From Aselliscus stoliczkanus (taxonomy: Eukaryota > Chordata > Mammalia > Chiroptera > Hipposideridae): a stretch of 64,000 nt of DNA. The stretch lies in NCBI GenBank assembly GCA_033961575.1, contig CM066730.1:156205523-156269522 (forward strand), given 5' to 3'. Shown piece after piece: positions 10,505 to 20,559 of the stretch (its first letter is position 1; every line of letters starts with the position of its first letter). Made by a program: the position numbers and the translations under genes. The notes below the pieces were generated by a model. That model had not been told where the DNA came from and did no database searches. It saw nothing but the letters and a program-made list of their open reading frames with translations.

Positions 10505-10600
10505 GATGGCAGAAATAATTTGTAACCAACCTCACATTTGTTTACTGAACCTTTGCAGAGGAGGACACGCAAGAGTTAGCTATATCACCAGTAATACCTC
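10505..10600 (+). repeat. Unidentified ancient repeat, copy A
   Basis: About 95 bp aligning with the reverse complement of 12352-12441 at roughly 70% identity by eye. Shared words are 'cacatttgtt', 'tgaa.ctttg' and 'tatatcacc/catgtcacc'. Chance frames through both copies translate to similar peptides (CNQPHIC), which reflects DNA homology. I do not recognise the family. Confidence 0.6.
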
Positions 10601-10639
10601 CCCTCCCCCAAGCCCATCACGCCCCCCAGAGCAATCCCT

Positions 10640-10920
10640 CAGTCAGGCATCAATGGCTGCCTGGAGGCACAATGGTGTGCTGGTGCTGTCCCGGGCAATG
10701 GGCATACAGTGGTCAAGAGGAGGGAGAGAGCCCTGCTCTCCAGAGCTGACCTGCTGGTGGGAGAGACAGGCTGTAACACGAGTGATAAAGTCAGGGAGTG
10801 AGAAGTGCTGTGGAGAAAAGAAGGCAGGGTAATGGGATAGAAGAGATGGAAGTGGGTGAGGAGGGAAGCTAGGAGAGCTTCAGACAGTTCACTGGGGCCT
10901 TAAGTAATTCCTGAGATGTA
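10640..10920 (+). repeat. Ancient interspersed repeat, class uncertain
   Basis: 'gggcatacagtggtcaagag', 'ccctgctctccagagctg', 'agaagtgctgtggag' and 'ggcagggtaatgggatag' resemble the old repeat usually adjoining L2-type ends ('gtgaacaagacag...tccctgctctcatggag'). Confidence 0.4.
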
Positions 10921-10939
10921 AGTGCAGGCCTCACCTGGC

Positions 10940-11115
10940 TCTCTGCTCTACAGCTTTCTGTTCCACTTACTAGCTGTGCATCTTTGGGAAAGTGACTTAA
11001 CCTCTCTGAACATCAGGTGTCTCATCTGTAAAGTGGGCATAGCAATACGTGCCACAGTATTGAGATAAAAGGTATTAGAGCTCATTGTTCACTGTATTCT
11101 ATGTATGTGAATTGT
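10940..11115 (+). repeat. MIR SINE
   Basis: Forward MIR core: 'ccacttactagctgtgcat', 'agtgacttaacctctctg', 'catctgtaaagtgggcat', then decay toward the 3' end. Confidence 0.8.
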
Positions 11116-11146
11116 TAGGATTGCAACTGTTGAGGCAATAGCCCGC

Positions 11147-11200
11147 CCTTCCTTCCTTCCTTCCTTCCTTCCTTCCTTCCTTCCTTCCTTCCTTCCTTCC
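11147..11200. repeat. (CCTT)n microsatellite
   Basis: Thirteen tandem CCTT units with no interruption between 11147 and 11200. Confidence 0.95.
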
Positions 11201-11395
11201 ACCAAATACTTATTATGTGACTTCTATGTGCATTAAAGGGCACCCCACTCTTGATTTCTATTGTGGCCTAAGCATGGAAAGACTTTGGTCTGAGACTGGG
11301 CTGGAATATTTAAATAAGACTTTACCAAAGGCTTGGGGAAATAAACATGGTATAACTTGTAGGTTGTGTGTAAATGAGCGTGTTCATGTGTCTGT

Positions 11396-11397
<2 letters not shown>

Positions 11398-11447
<50 letters not shown>

Positions 11448-11454
11448 TCTCTCT
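11398..11454. repeat. (CT)n microsatellite
   Basis: About 28 CT units with one CA interruption near 11441. It is 200 bp from the CCTT array, so two pyrimidine arrays sit on the same strand. Confidence 0.95.
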
Positions 11455-11455
11455 G

Positions 11456-11860
11456 TGTTAGGGGATCATGCTTCATCACAGAGGGCAAGGTGACTTTGCC
11501 CTATTTGGGCTCTGTAATATTTCCAAACCTCTTACCCTCATTGTTCCACGGCAGGGGACCACACAGAGGCTGCCATTCCCATTTGGTAGATGACAGTGAG
11601 AAACCAGCACCACACAGCACCGAGCTCCTGCTCCAGTCTGTGTCATACAGCATCCTGCATCGCCCACCTTGACTTCTTGGGGCCTCCAACAACCATTCCC
11701 CCAGATCCTGGGAAAGGGGGAAGCTCTGGCCTGGTCGGAGGTTGGGGTGGCTCTCCCTCCACCTGAATGCTTGTTGTTGCTGGCTTCAGTCCTGGGCACA
11801 GCTAGCCTACCACATGGCAGCATGGCCCCTCAGCCTGGGGCCATGGAAACAGATGCTTTC
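11456..11860. other. Unique noncoding sequence
   Basis: G+C-moderate. No recognised repeat except a possible reversed MIR trace at about 11565-11640 ('cccatttggtagatgacag'). Overlapping frames on both strands argue against coding. Confidence 0.4.
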
Positions 11861-12010
11861 CCTGACCATGTGGGTGTTTTAAGCTCTCCAAGCCTCAGTT
11901 TTCACATCTATAGTATGTTCATTACATTCCATAACCTGCGGGGCCACTATTAGGAATGCAGGATGATACACATGAAGCAGACACACAGGGCCTGGCCTCC
12001 AATAGGTGTC
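11860..12010 (+). repeat. MIR SINE fragment
   Basis: 'tgaccatgtgggtgtt', 'agcctcagttttcacatc' and 'agggcctggcctccaatag' fit a diverged forward MIR core and 3' half. Confidence 0.6.
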
Positions 12011-12350
12011 CAGGGAAGATGCATTCCCTGTTCCCCGGATGCTGCTGCTCTCCCTGCTCAGAGGGGCTTCTGGGTCTGCCCAATTCTCCCAGGAGAGCAA
12101 CTCAGGCCTGAGCCTTTGTCCAAGAGGGCGAGGCCCTGGCTCTTCTGCCCAGTCCCTGCCAGGCTCCTCCTTCCTGGGGGCAGGGCCATGCCCTCTCCTG
12201 AGCACCTGGCAACTGGCTGGGACCCTGAATGTACTCAGCCAAGGCTGCCTTGGCCCATAATGCCCTGATCCTTCCATTCGGCTCTGAGTGTTGCTTCTGC
12301 CCAGAGACACCTGGTGCACGGCCCCTAACCGCACAGGACTCCCAGGGGTG
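12010..12350. other. Unique G+C-rich sequence
   Basis: No repeat recognised. Contains chance frames of about 85-190 codons on both strands at once. CpG is sparse, so it is not a CpG island. Confidence 0.4.
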
Positions 12351-12351
12351 G

Positions 12352-12441
12352 GAATCATGGTGACATGGCTGATTCCGTCGTATTCTCCTTTACAAAGTTT
12401 CAGGTAACAAATGTGTGGCTGGTTGCAAGTCAATTCAGCCT
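12352..12441 (-). repeat. Unidentified ancient repeat, copy B
   Basis: Inverted partner of 10505-10600, 1.75 kb away. On the minus strand it reads 'cttgcaaccagccacacatt', 'gttacctgaaactttg' and 'gaatcagccatgtcacc'. Similarity fades outside about 95 bp on both sides, which suggests two insertions of a short element rather than a large inverted duplication. Confidence 0.6.
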
Positions 12442-12682
12442 CCATGGGCTCTCTCCGGCTGTCCTACCTGCTTAGTGCTGTACCTCAATAACACTGTCTG
12501 CAGAGGAGCTGGACCTTGGCCCAAAGCCCTCCCTCCAGCTCACTCCCACCCTGTCCTCTGGTGGTCCACCTACCACAGGATTCCAACGTACTAGGACCAA
12601 AACTTCCATCCATCCATCTGTGTTCTGTTCTCCGGAGTTGCACATAGAAAGGGCCACCCCTCCTACCTGTGATCCTTTAGAA

Positions 12683-12860
12683 AAGGGATTCTCAACCGTG
12701 GCTGCACATTAGAATCACATGGGAACTTTTAAAAAATACTGATGCTGGGCTCACCTCAGACCATTTGAACCAGAATTTCTGGGAGGGAGGCCTGGACATT
12801 GTTGTTTTCTGAAGGTTCTCTCAGATGATTCTAAGAAGCAGCCCGGGTTAAGAACCACTG
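12683..12860 (+). mobile_element. MER5A nonautonomous hAT transposon
   Basis: Near-complete: starts 'gggattctcaaccgtggctg', contains 'gaatcacatgggaac' and 'actgatgctgggctc', ends 'gttaagaaccactg'. The ends are inverted repeats of each other. Flanks 'ctttagaa' and 'ctttaggg' look like a decayed 8-bp hAT TSD. No transposase. Confidence 0.92.
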
Positions 12861-12869
12861 CTTTAGGGA

Positions 12870-13440
12870 ATGAATGACCCCTTAGCTTTGCCTTCTCTCA
12901 TTTTTATTTCTCAGGAGATACCTACGACTTTCATAGATTTTAGTTTTCATACCTCTCATTATTCCAGATACTGTCTACTTCGTATGTGCATCACTGGTCA
13001 TCATCACTTGGGAAACATGACTTCCTACACTGAACTAGAATGTCTAAGGCAAGACCAAAACCTCCTTTGCTCATGATATTATATCTCTATTAATATGACC
13101 CCAAATCAAATGAGCTCTTTTTGTCCATGTCCTATCCATGACTTATTTAAGATCACCCAGCCTCTTCCCTTCAAGATCTCCTTCTCCATTTTCCTACTCT
13201 GTTTCTACCAACATAAGAATGGCTGTTCAGTTAGGGTAAAAAGTTAATTCCACAAACACGTGCAATCAATTCCAGGAAAAACCTTGAGGACTTGGTGCAG
13301 CCTTCTATAGGGTTCCAACTGATTCCTGGCTTTCTTTCTGTTTCAACAGGTCCATCCTGAGGTTGGCTCCATCCATCACCCCTGATTTGGGATGCACATA
13401 ACAGGTATCTAACTCCCATACATTCAATACCTGCTGTTCT
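12870..13440. other. Unassigned sequence
   Basis: AT-rich with many short pyrimidine-rich stretches (for example around 13160-13200). No family recognised. Could include an eroded LTR or DNA transposon, but no termini are visible. Confidence 0.3.
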
Positions 13441-13630
13441 TAAACTTAAATAACAGATTCCATTAAAAGAGCATTAGTACAGCACTCCATAATTAATCTT
13501 CTCTGGAGAACTGATAGTTCAGAAGGCACGCAGTAGAGCAAGGGCACCATACATCACTAAGCTCATTTATCCTAATTGATTTATCTAAGAATTGCTGGGG
13601 CAGCTGGCCTTGTGCCCGATGACCCATGAT
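13440..13630. other. Candidate conserved noncoding element
   Basis: Repeat-free with homeobox-type cores: 'ccataattaatcttc', 'ttatcctaattgattt' and 'atctaagaattgc'. The sharp change to G+C-rich flanks on the right is typical of developmental enhancers, but no conservation was tested. Confidence 0.35.
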
Positions 13631-15040
13631 GGGGTCCCCATGGGTGCCTGGAGTTGAGGGGGGAAGGAGAAGTGTGGATGGAACCAGGACTGGCAGGGGC
13701 TGGCTTCATCCTGATCACATGGAAGCAAACAGCATAATGGGTCAGACTCAGAGGCAGGCCAGGTAGGGAAAGCTTTTAGAGGCTCTCAGCCGCCCTTGTA
13801 AGCACACCCAGATTACACACAGAGCTATTTCACATCATTAAACACCCTTATTTTGTCTCTAGGTGCTGCACACTCTGTCTGCATCAGGCTGGGCTTCAAA
13901 GCAACTGCTTTGCCAAAGCAAGTGTAGCCACTGCAGCAGGCTGACCCTGGGGCACAGAGACACATTTGCTGTTTGTTTGTTTGCTGGCCTCCCAGCCCTG
14001 GAGCTGGGGGTGATGTGCTGGGGTCTTGCATCTGCTCACTCTGCCTGTTTAGGTTCCTGCTGCCATTGATTCCATGGGCTGGGGAGTGGGCATCCCTGGG
14101 CTCCCAGACTCATCAAAGGCCACTGTGGTGGTGATCTCCCAGTCGGTCCCAATCCCCAGCCCTTAACCCATCCTCCCTCAGGCTGGCCGACAGTAGGTGG
14201 GGATTGGGAATGAATCCCCTAGTGCAGGACAAGCCTGGGCTCTGTCTGATGCTGCATTTATTTTCCTCAAGAAGCAGGAAATAGGGCACCAACAAGGCAG
14301 AACAGAGCGAAGGACAGACCCCTGAGTCAGGCATCACCTTCTCTGAGCTCCTGGAGCTCTTATGCTTGGAGCTTTGTGCCGGTACTGACCCTTTCCCAGG
14401 CTCATCTGCTTTTCTCTTACCACCTCCTGTCTGGAGTCCTAGATGTTCAGCCTATAACGTGTGCTTGATTCTCCTTCTACATCCCCTCCCAGTTAGCATC
14501 TGCATCCTGCCTCCCCCGCTTCCAGGCCCCAGCCCATCAGGCTCTCCATCCTCCCAGGCTCCGTCCTTTCCAGTTTCTCCCTCCACACAGGCCTAAGCTG
14601 GGTGGGCCCCTGGGCTGCAGTCCCTACCACCAGGCCCTGTGTTATTGCCTTGGTTTATGTGCTGCCTTCTGCATTGATTTCCTGGTTGTATCTCCCAGGC
14701 CCTAGCTGGAAACAGTGTCCAGCTCTGCATAGCAGCCCATCTGTCTAGAGCACTAATATGCTCAGTCCCCATCCAGCTTTTGCCAGCTTTGTCCTCTCCT
14801 CGGGGCTGAATCCTGTCCTCTGTATCCCCGGCAAAACGTGACAGACCACAAGAAGTCATGATGTTGCTATCCTCTGCCCCATGGGCCATTTTTTGTATCC
14901 TGCTCACTAGATCTGACAAATCCTTGCATATTGGACCAAGGTCACCCCTCCTGGAACCTAAAAATCCTGGCTCCTGTTTTTGCATCTCCTCCACCTTCCT
15001 CTGCTCTAGTCCTAACTTGTAGGAAGGCTGCAGAATCAGG
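13630..15040. other. Unique G+C-rich sequence
   Basis: No repeat recognised over 1.4 kb except a possible old L2-like patch near 14390-14600. The longest frame is 150 codons on the minus strand (14593-15045). It has no recognisable domain and no plausible splice-bounded exon. Confidence 0.4.
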
Positions 15041-15170
15041 GACATCTGCAGACTCAGTGGCTCATGCCTGTGTGACCTTGGGCAATTCCCTTCCTTTGAG
15101 CTTCAGTTTCTTTATCTGTCAGATGAGAAAACTGGAAATAATGATTCCCAGGGTTTGTCTTATTTTTAAA
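15040..15170 (+). repeat. MIR SINE fragment
   Basis: 'gtgtgaccttgggcaattcc', 'gcttcagtttctttatc' and 'agatgagaaaactgg' form the forward MIR core. Confidence 0.78.
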
Positions 15171-15489
15171 ATAAAATAGAAAACAAGAGGCCCTGATGGT
15201 AAAGGGGATTACTATGGTGGCCAAATCAAGATAGGTCTACACTCCCCTCCGCCTGAGGCCTCCACGTCATGCAGGACTTGGCAGTGGATTTACAGGTGGC
15301 TCTCAGTACAAGGGCCCTGGGCTCTCACCTTTGGAAAATGGTGCAATTTAATGGTAATGCAATTACAGATGTGCTGAGATTGAAACAGCCCATATTATCT
15401 CAAACTCATCTTCCCTACCAAGTTTCAGGGCAGGTGCTGATCCCTAATAGCTGTTGAAATGAATTCACCAGGCAGCTGGGGGCTGCTAG

Positions 15490-16110
15490 AGAGGAGACCT
15501 GTGTTCAGAGAAAGAGAGAATGGGAGAGGGAAGAGAGATGTCAGGAGGGCAGAAGGGAGGAGGGAGAGAGTGAGAGAAAGGGAGAGGGAGAGCGCAGGAG
15601 GGAGAGAGGGAGAGAAATGACACAGAGAAATGGGGAGCGATGGAGGGAGGGGGTGGCAAGGAAAGGGGGAGAGAAGGAGGCAAAGGAAGACAGAAAGACA
15701 AAGCAGGGAGAGAAAGAGGGAAGTCCTGAGAGTGAGGGAGGGAAACAGAGAAGAAGGAGAAAATGGTGAGAGAGAAAAGAGAAGGAAGAAGAGATAGTGT
15801 AATGGAGAGAGACAAAGAGATGGAAATATTGAGAAAGACCATGAAGGAGACAGATGGAAGAGGGAGGGCAGAAAGGGGAAAAGAGAAGTGAGAGAGGGAC
15901 AGGGAGAGAGAACAGGAAAGAGGAGAGGGAGGATGGAGAGGGTCAAGGAGGAAGGAAGGAGGGGTAGAGAAGGGGGAGGCAGGGAAAGAAGACAAGGGGT
16001 GTAGACAGCAAGGGGAGGGCAAGAGGGGAGGAGCAAAGGGGGGTGGAGACAGGAGAGAGAGAAATTGAGTGAGAGGAAGTGTGAGTAAAGGGAATAAAGA
16101 TGGGTCTGTA
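15490..16110. repeat. Polypurine (GA-rich) tract, ~620 bp
   Basis: The plus strand is overwhelmingly A/G, with GGGAGA, GAGAGA and GGAAG motifs but no fixed period. The 249-codon minus-strand frame here (15425-16174) is Ser/Leu/Pro-rich and is produced only by the purine bias. Such mirror-rich tracts can form triplex DNA. Confidence 0.93.
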
Positions 16111-16555
16111 TTTCTGAAATATTGAGCTTCTCAGACACACCCAAGGATCTGTAACATCCTAAGGGAGAATGCAAATGAAAAAGAAAAGAAAAAGAGAAAA
16201 ATCATGAAATAACTAGTAGGAACAAGTTCCTCAGGACGCAGGCAGCGGTCAGAGAGAGCAAGGAGGAGAGAAGGCACTTGAGTATTGGATCCAGAATTAG
16301 AGAGAGGATTGGAAGCTCTGGAAAGAAGGAAAATGTAATGATCCAAGACCCTAGAATGAGCTCAGCTCCCTAGACAGTCAGCCAGTCCCCTCTAGCCAGC
16401 ATTCATGCCCCCTCTCTGGTATTATAATTCTGGGACAGCTTGGGTTCAGCACCACGGACAGCTCCAAGCCTCCCTCCGCGGTTCAAGCTCCACAGCCGAG
16501 GCCAGCATCAGATTGATCCCTCTACCCCGGCTCCCCGTGAAAATGGTTCTTTTGG
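16110..16555. other. Unique noncoding sequence
   Basis: Purine-rich on the left, then balanced composition. No repeat or gene recognised. Confidence 0.35.
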
Positions 16556-16965
16556 GTGGTTGGAATGCAGTCTGTGAGCGACTGAATACATCAATTATTT
16601 TTCAGAACATGGTTTTGATCCCGATGTTACTTCACTGGATCACTGAGTGGAAAGGGCTCACAGAGAAAATGGCATTTTTTTTTTTATAACCCTGGCAAAA
16701 TGCTCCCGCGCTGATGAGATGAGCCACCCAGCGAGCGCGCGCGCGCACATACAATACATAACTAACCAGAAGCATAATCTTCTAAATTGAAAGCCATAAT
16801 GTTTGCTGTTGGAGCTAAATATTAGCAGGGCATGGTCTCGCAATGACCCTTGGGAGGTAGCTGGCTTAGCGGGAGGCTGTCGTCATATTCAAGCAGCTTG
16901 ATTAAATTCCTTCCTGCCATCAGAATTAAGAAATGAATAGTTTTATGAGAGTCATGCCACAAAGG
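16555..16965. other. Candidate conserved noncoding element with (CG)n
   Basis: Repeat-free block with 'gaatacatcaattattttt', 'cttctaaattgaaagcc', 'gctaaatattagcag', 'cttgattaaattcc' and 'gaattaagaaatgaatag'. It contains an unusual alternating CG run at 16735-16747. CpGs elsewhere in it ('ctcccgcgctg', 'tagcgggag', 'gtcgtcat') suggest low methylation decay. Function is inferred. Confidence 0.4.
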
Positions 16966-17224
16966 ACAGGGAAATGAAATGTTCAGGAAAGAGGGCGGGG
17001 CCAGGCACCTGCCAGTCTCTGCCTTGTAGTTCTGGAGGGAGTAGCATCACTCTTCCTAGAGTGGGCTCAAGGGGGCAGGCTGACCACTGGGCAATAGCTG
17101 CTTTCTCCTCCCTCTCAGCATTCCTGCTAGCCTGGGTTTGTAGCCTTCTTCTTCCTGGCTCATCTGTGAGCCAAATGGGTACATGCGATCCTCCTCAGGA
17201 AACCTCTCAATTATTCATATAAAA

Positions 17225-17465
17225 GGCAGTAAAATTTAATGGCTTAAATATTGGTCTCTGGAGCTAGACTACCTTGGTTCAAATCGCACCTCTGCGACTC
17301 ACTAGCTGTGTGATCTCAGGCAAGTCACTTAACACCTCTGTGTTGACATACTCTAGAATGGATTATAGTAGTACCTACCCTGCAGAGTTGTGAGATTTAA
17401 TAAGCACGAAGATGCTGGGAGCTAGGCTTAGTACATTATAAGCATTTGCTACTATTATTAGATTT
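17225..17465 (+). repeat. MIR SINE, near full length
   Basis: Forward MIR in almost complete order: 'ctctggagctagactacc', 'ggttcaaatcgcacctctgc' (B box), 'ctagctgtgtgatctcagg', 'gtcacttaacacctctg', 'gtacctaccctgcagag', ending 'taagcatttgctactatt'. One of the best-preserved MIRs in the window. Confidence 0.92.
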
Positions 17466-17835
17466 AGGTTGAATTGTATAAATTTACTGTTTTGGAGATA
17501 AAAAATCCAACATTGGCAACTTAATATAAAGTTTATACGAGATTTTTTTTTCTTCTGTGGCCACTCTTTCCTGCCCCATGGACCTGATGCAGCCTCAGCA
17601 GCATTGCAAAAGTGCTGTTGCTTGAAGATATACAAACAATGTGCCCCTTTTGTATTCAGACAAGTACTGTTTTTATTAGAAAAATTCCAGTTAACCTCAG
17701 ACTCAGGAAGTTTAATCTGCATTTATTTTGGAAGGAAGAGGGCAAAGGGAATTATTGTTTTTTTGGCCACCTTACCAAGCACCATACACTATGCTGACTG
17801 TACTGCAGTTGTTGTTTGTTTCATTGTCTCTGTAG
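17465..17835. other. AT-rich unassigned sequence
   Basis: No family recognised. Poly-T stretches near 17545 and 17757, and no coding signature in the 115-codon minus frame. Confidence 0.35.
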
Positions 17836-17960
17836 TTCTGTGAGATGGCCATTGGGGACCCATTTCATAGATGAAGAAACTGAGGTTCAGGGACACCGAA
17901 TGACTTGTTGAAAATCACATAGCCGGGGGGCAGAACAAAGACTCAAATCCACCACGTTAT
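17835..17960 (-). repeat. MIR SINE fragment
   Basis: Reverse MIR: 'cccatttcatagatgaag', 'aaactgaggttcaggg', 'aaaatcacatagccgg', 'gactcaaatccaccac'. Confidence 0.75.
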
Positions 17961-18270
17961 TCAAGAGACAGAGGGTGCAGAGGAATGCATGCATCATGAA
18001 GCCCATCTCACCTCATCCATCCTTATCTCTGGATTCCTCCTCCTGCCTTCACTCCAAATGGCCCCTTGTGTCTGTGTCACCAACATTGGTCTCCTCCTTT
18101 TTCCTCTTTTAAAGTGATGAAAATATGAGATAGCACTGCTTGCCCAGAAAGCCCACTCTGACCTTTATCTTTTAATTTTTTTTAAAAGAAAATGTTCTCT
18201 TTTTAATTATGGCATTAAGGGTTTCAAAGGGTACTTTCCATTCCACAATCATATTTTTATTCTCTCATTT

Positions 18271-18726
18271 TTTTTTGTTTTGTTTTTGTTTTTTAAAGAT
18301 TTTATTGGGGAATTGGCGGAGGGGAACAGCGTTGGGGAATCGGGGAAGGGGAACAGACAAGTTGCTGTCTTTTTGTTCTTCAGTTTAGTTGCGGAGGATG
18401 TTGCTTCACTGTTGGTATCGTCATTACACTCTTCCCGGATGAGGCAGATCGGTCGCTGGCCTCTGGATGTCGCTCACCGCGGCTATTGGCAGCTCACGCT
18501 GGCTGCCAGCCGCTCACACTGGCTGCGGGCCACTCACTGTAGCCTATGGCAGCCCACTGCAGCAGGGGCTGCAGCCCACACCATCACCGGGGCTCGCACA
18601 GCCCAGCTCCAGGTGGAGCTGTTGTTAGCTGTAGAGGGCAGTGTCACTGGCCCTCATGTGGGATCCGAACCGGGGCCGCTGGCATCCCCAAACCAGCACT
18701 TAACCAGTGCGCCACTCAGCCGGCCC
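18271..18726 (-). mobile_element. Long tRNA-derived SINE (about 456 bp)
   Basis: Minus strand: head 'ggccggctgagtggcgcac', B box 'ggttcggatccc', 'gggccagtgacactgccc', a middle with tandem ~20-bp units of 'gtgagcggctggcagccag' type, then a 3' part ending 'ttccccaataaaatc' plus an A-rich tail. TSD tattctctca at 18258-18267 and 18727-18736. Same structure as 38295-38734. Confidence 0.93.
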
Positions 18727-18784
18727 TATTCTCTCAGTTTTAAGGCAGATTTTAGTTATTAAACTTTTATGTGCTGAATCACTT

Positions 18785-19770
18785 TTCTAAAAAAAATTAT
18801 TTATTTACTGCAGGAACATTGGTTAATAACATTATGCAAGTTTCAGGTGTACAGCGTTATAATTTGATATCTGAATATATTATAGAATGCTCAGCATCAA
18901 AAGTCTAGTTTCCATTTGTCACCATACATTTGACCCCCATTACCCATTTCACCCTCTCCCCACCTCCTTCCCCTCTGGTAATGACCATATTGTTGTCTGT
19001 ATCTGAGTTTTTGTTTTGTTTTGTTTTGTTTGTTGGTTTGTTTTTTATATTCCACATATGAGTGAAATCATACAGTTTTTGTCTTTTTCACTCTGACTTA
19101 TTTCACTTAGCATAATACCCTCAAGGTCCATCCATGTTGTTGCAAATGACAATATTTCATCTTTTTAATGGCTGAGTAATATTCCACTGAATGAATATCT
19201 CTATCTCTATCTCTATATCTATGTCTGTATTTATATCACATCTTTATTCATCCATTGATGGACACAGAGATTGTATCCATATCTTGGCTATTATAAACAA
19301 TGCTGCAGTGAACAAGGGGGGCATATACCTTTTTGAGTTAGTGTTTTCATATTCTTAGGATAAATAACGAGAAGAGAAATTACTGGATCATATGGTAGTT
19401 CTATTCCTAAGATTTTGAGGAACTTCCATACTGTTTTCCATAGTGGCTGCACCAATGTACACAGGTTCCTTTTCTCCACATCCTCTCTAACACTTGTTAT
19501 TTCTGGTCTTTTTTGCTAACAGCCATTCTAACAGGTGGGAAGTGATGTCTCACTGTAACTTTGATTTTCATTGCCCTAATAATTAGTGATGTTGAACATC
19601 TTTTCATGTGCCTGTTGCTCATTTGTATGTCTTCCTTGGAAAATATGTCTATTCAGATCCTCTGCCCACAAAACATTGCCAAAACTGATGTTTAGAAGCG
19701 TAGTGCTTATGTTTTCTTCTATGTATTTTATTGTTTCAATTCTTACATTCAAGTCTTTAATCCATTTTGC
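18785..19770 (-). repeat. L1 LINE, 3' UTR and ORF2 C-terminus, internally deleted
   Basis: Reverse-strand L1. The 3' UTR is at 18785-19290. The ORF2 C-terminus is open in 19291-19479 (a 'LPYDP' and 'IYPKNMKTL' type ending). An upstream piece in 19576-19767 encodes 'KWIKDLNV', then jumps to 'AEDLNRHI'. This indicates an in-frame loss of several dozen codons near 19675. Non-functional. Confidence 0.9.
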
Positions 19771-20350
19771 CACTCTGACCATTAATAGCCTGGTCTTAGG
19801 AAGAACCGTGTTTAAGTGTGTGACCCAAAACTTCTGGGATACCTGCTCCTGCAAATAAAATCCTTTCCACAGTTAAACAGTCCAGAAAAAAAGTGGAAGG
19901 GAGTGGGAATTAACAGAAATTGAGTGAGTGAGCTGGTGGGAGGGGAACTTGGAAAATAGCTACCTGAAATATCATTTGTATTGGAAAACAAATAGTCACG
20001 GGGGAATGGGAGGTAATGCATGAAATTCAATTTTTTTTTTCTTACTTTGAGTCCATTTTGAGCTTCAGAGAGAAGCAAGCAGAGAGCGTTCTGTTCTGAA
20101 ATCAAAATAGATCAGGTGAGCCTGACCTGGGAAACTGTCTCTGGTTTCTTAGGAGGTTGAGAGAGATGACAAATGCCCTAGATGACCTTAGGGTGGGGGT
20201 GGAGCCAACAGGAGGGGCTGGCTTCCAATTTAGAAGGGTGGTGAACCCCATGTGTAGCCTTCTAGCAGTAGCTCAGCCTAGGAGTGCTTGACCCCAGGGA
20301 GCACTCTAGGGTCGGTTGGGGACATAGATATGGGAGGAGGAAGACATAGG
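19770..20350. other. Unassigned sequence
   Basis: Follows the L1 fragment. AT-moderate, with a poly-T run at about 20030. No family or gene recognised. Confidence 0.3.
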
Positions 20351-20440
20351 TATTATTATTCATGCTTTCACATCTTTATTTAATGCTCATCACAGCTCTG
20401 TAAGATTGGTATTATCTCTATTTCAAAGGGCAACTATTAA
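20350..20440 (-). repeat. MIR-like fragment
   Basis: 'taatgctcatcacagctctg' and 'attatctctatttcaaag' fit the reversed 3' half of a MIR. Short. Confidence 0.45.
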
Positions 20441-20559
20441 TAAAATAGCAATATCAGCAATGGGGGTTGTCATGGTGGCAGCAATAGTAGAAGTAGCTAT
20501 TGTAACTACTTAGTATGCACCCATAATATAGCTGTAAACACCTGTAGACTTAAGCAGAT

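Noticed and set aside
10506..10832. Peptide similarity between frames at 10506 (+) and 12445 (-) as a possible gene family
   Set aside because: The similarity covers only ~30 residues inside the shared ~95-bp repeat and the frames diverge outside it. It reflects repeat homology, not paralogous genes.
15425..16174. 249-codon and overlapping 178-codon frames on the minus strand
   Set aside because: Produced by the polypurine tract. The peptide is almost only Ser, Leu, Pro and Phe.
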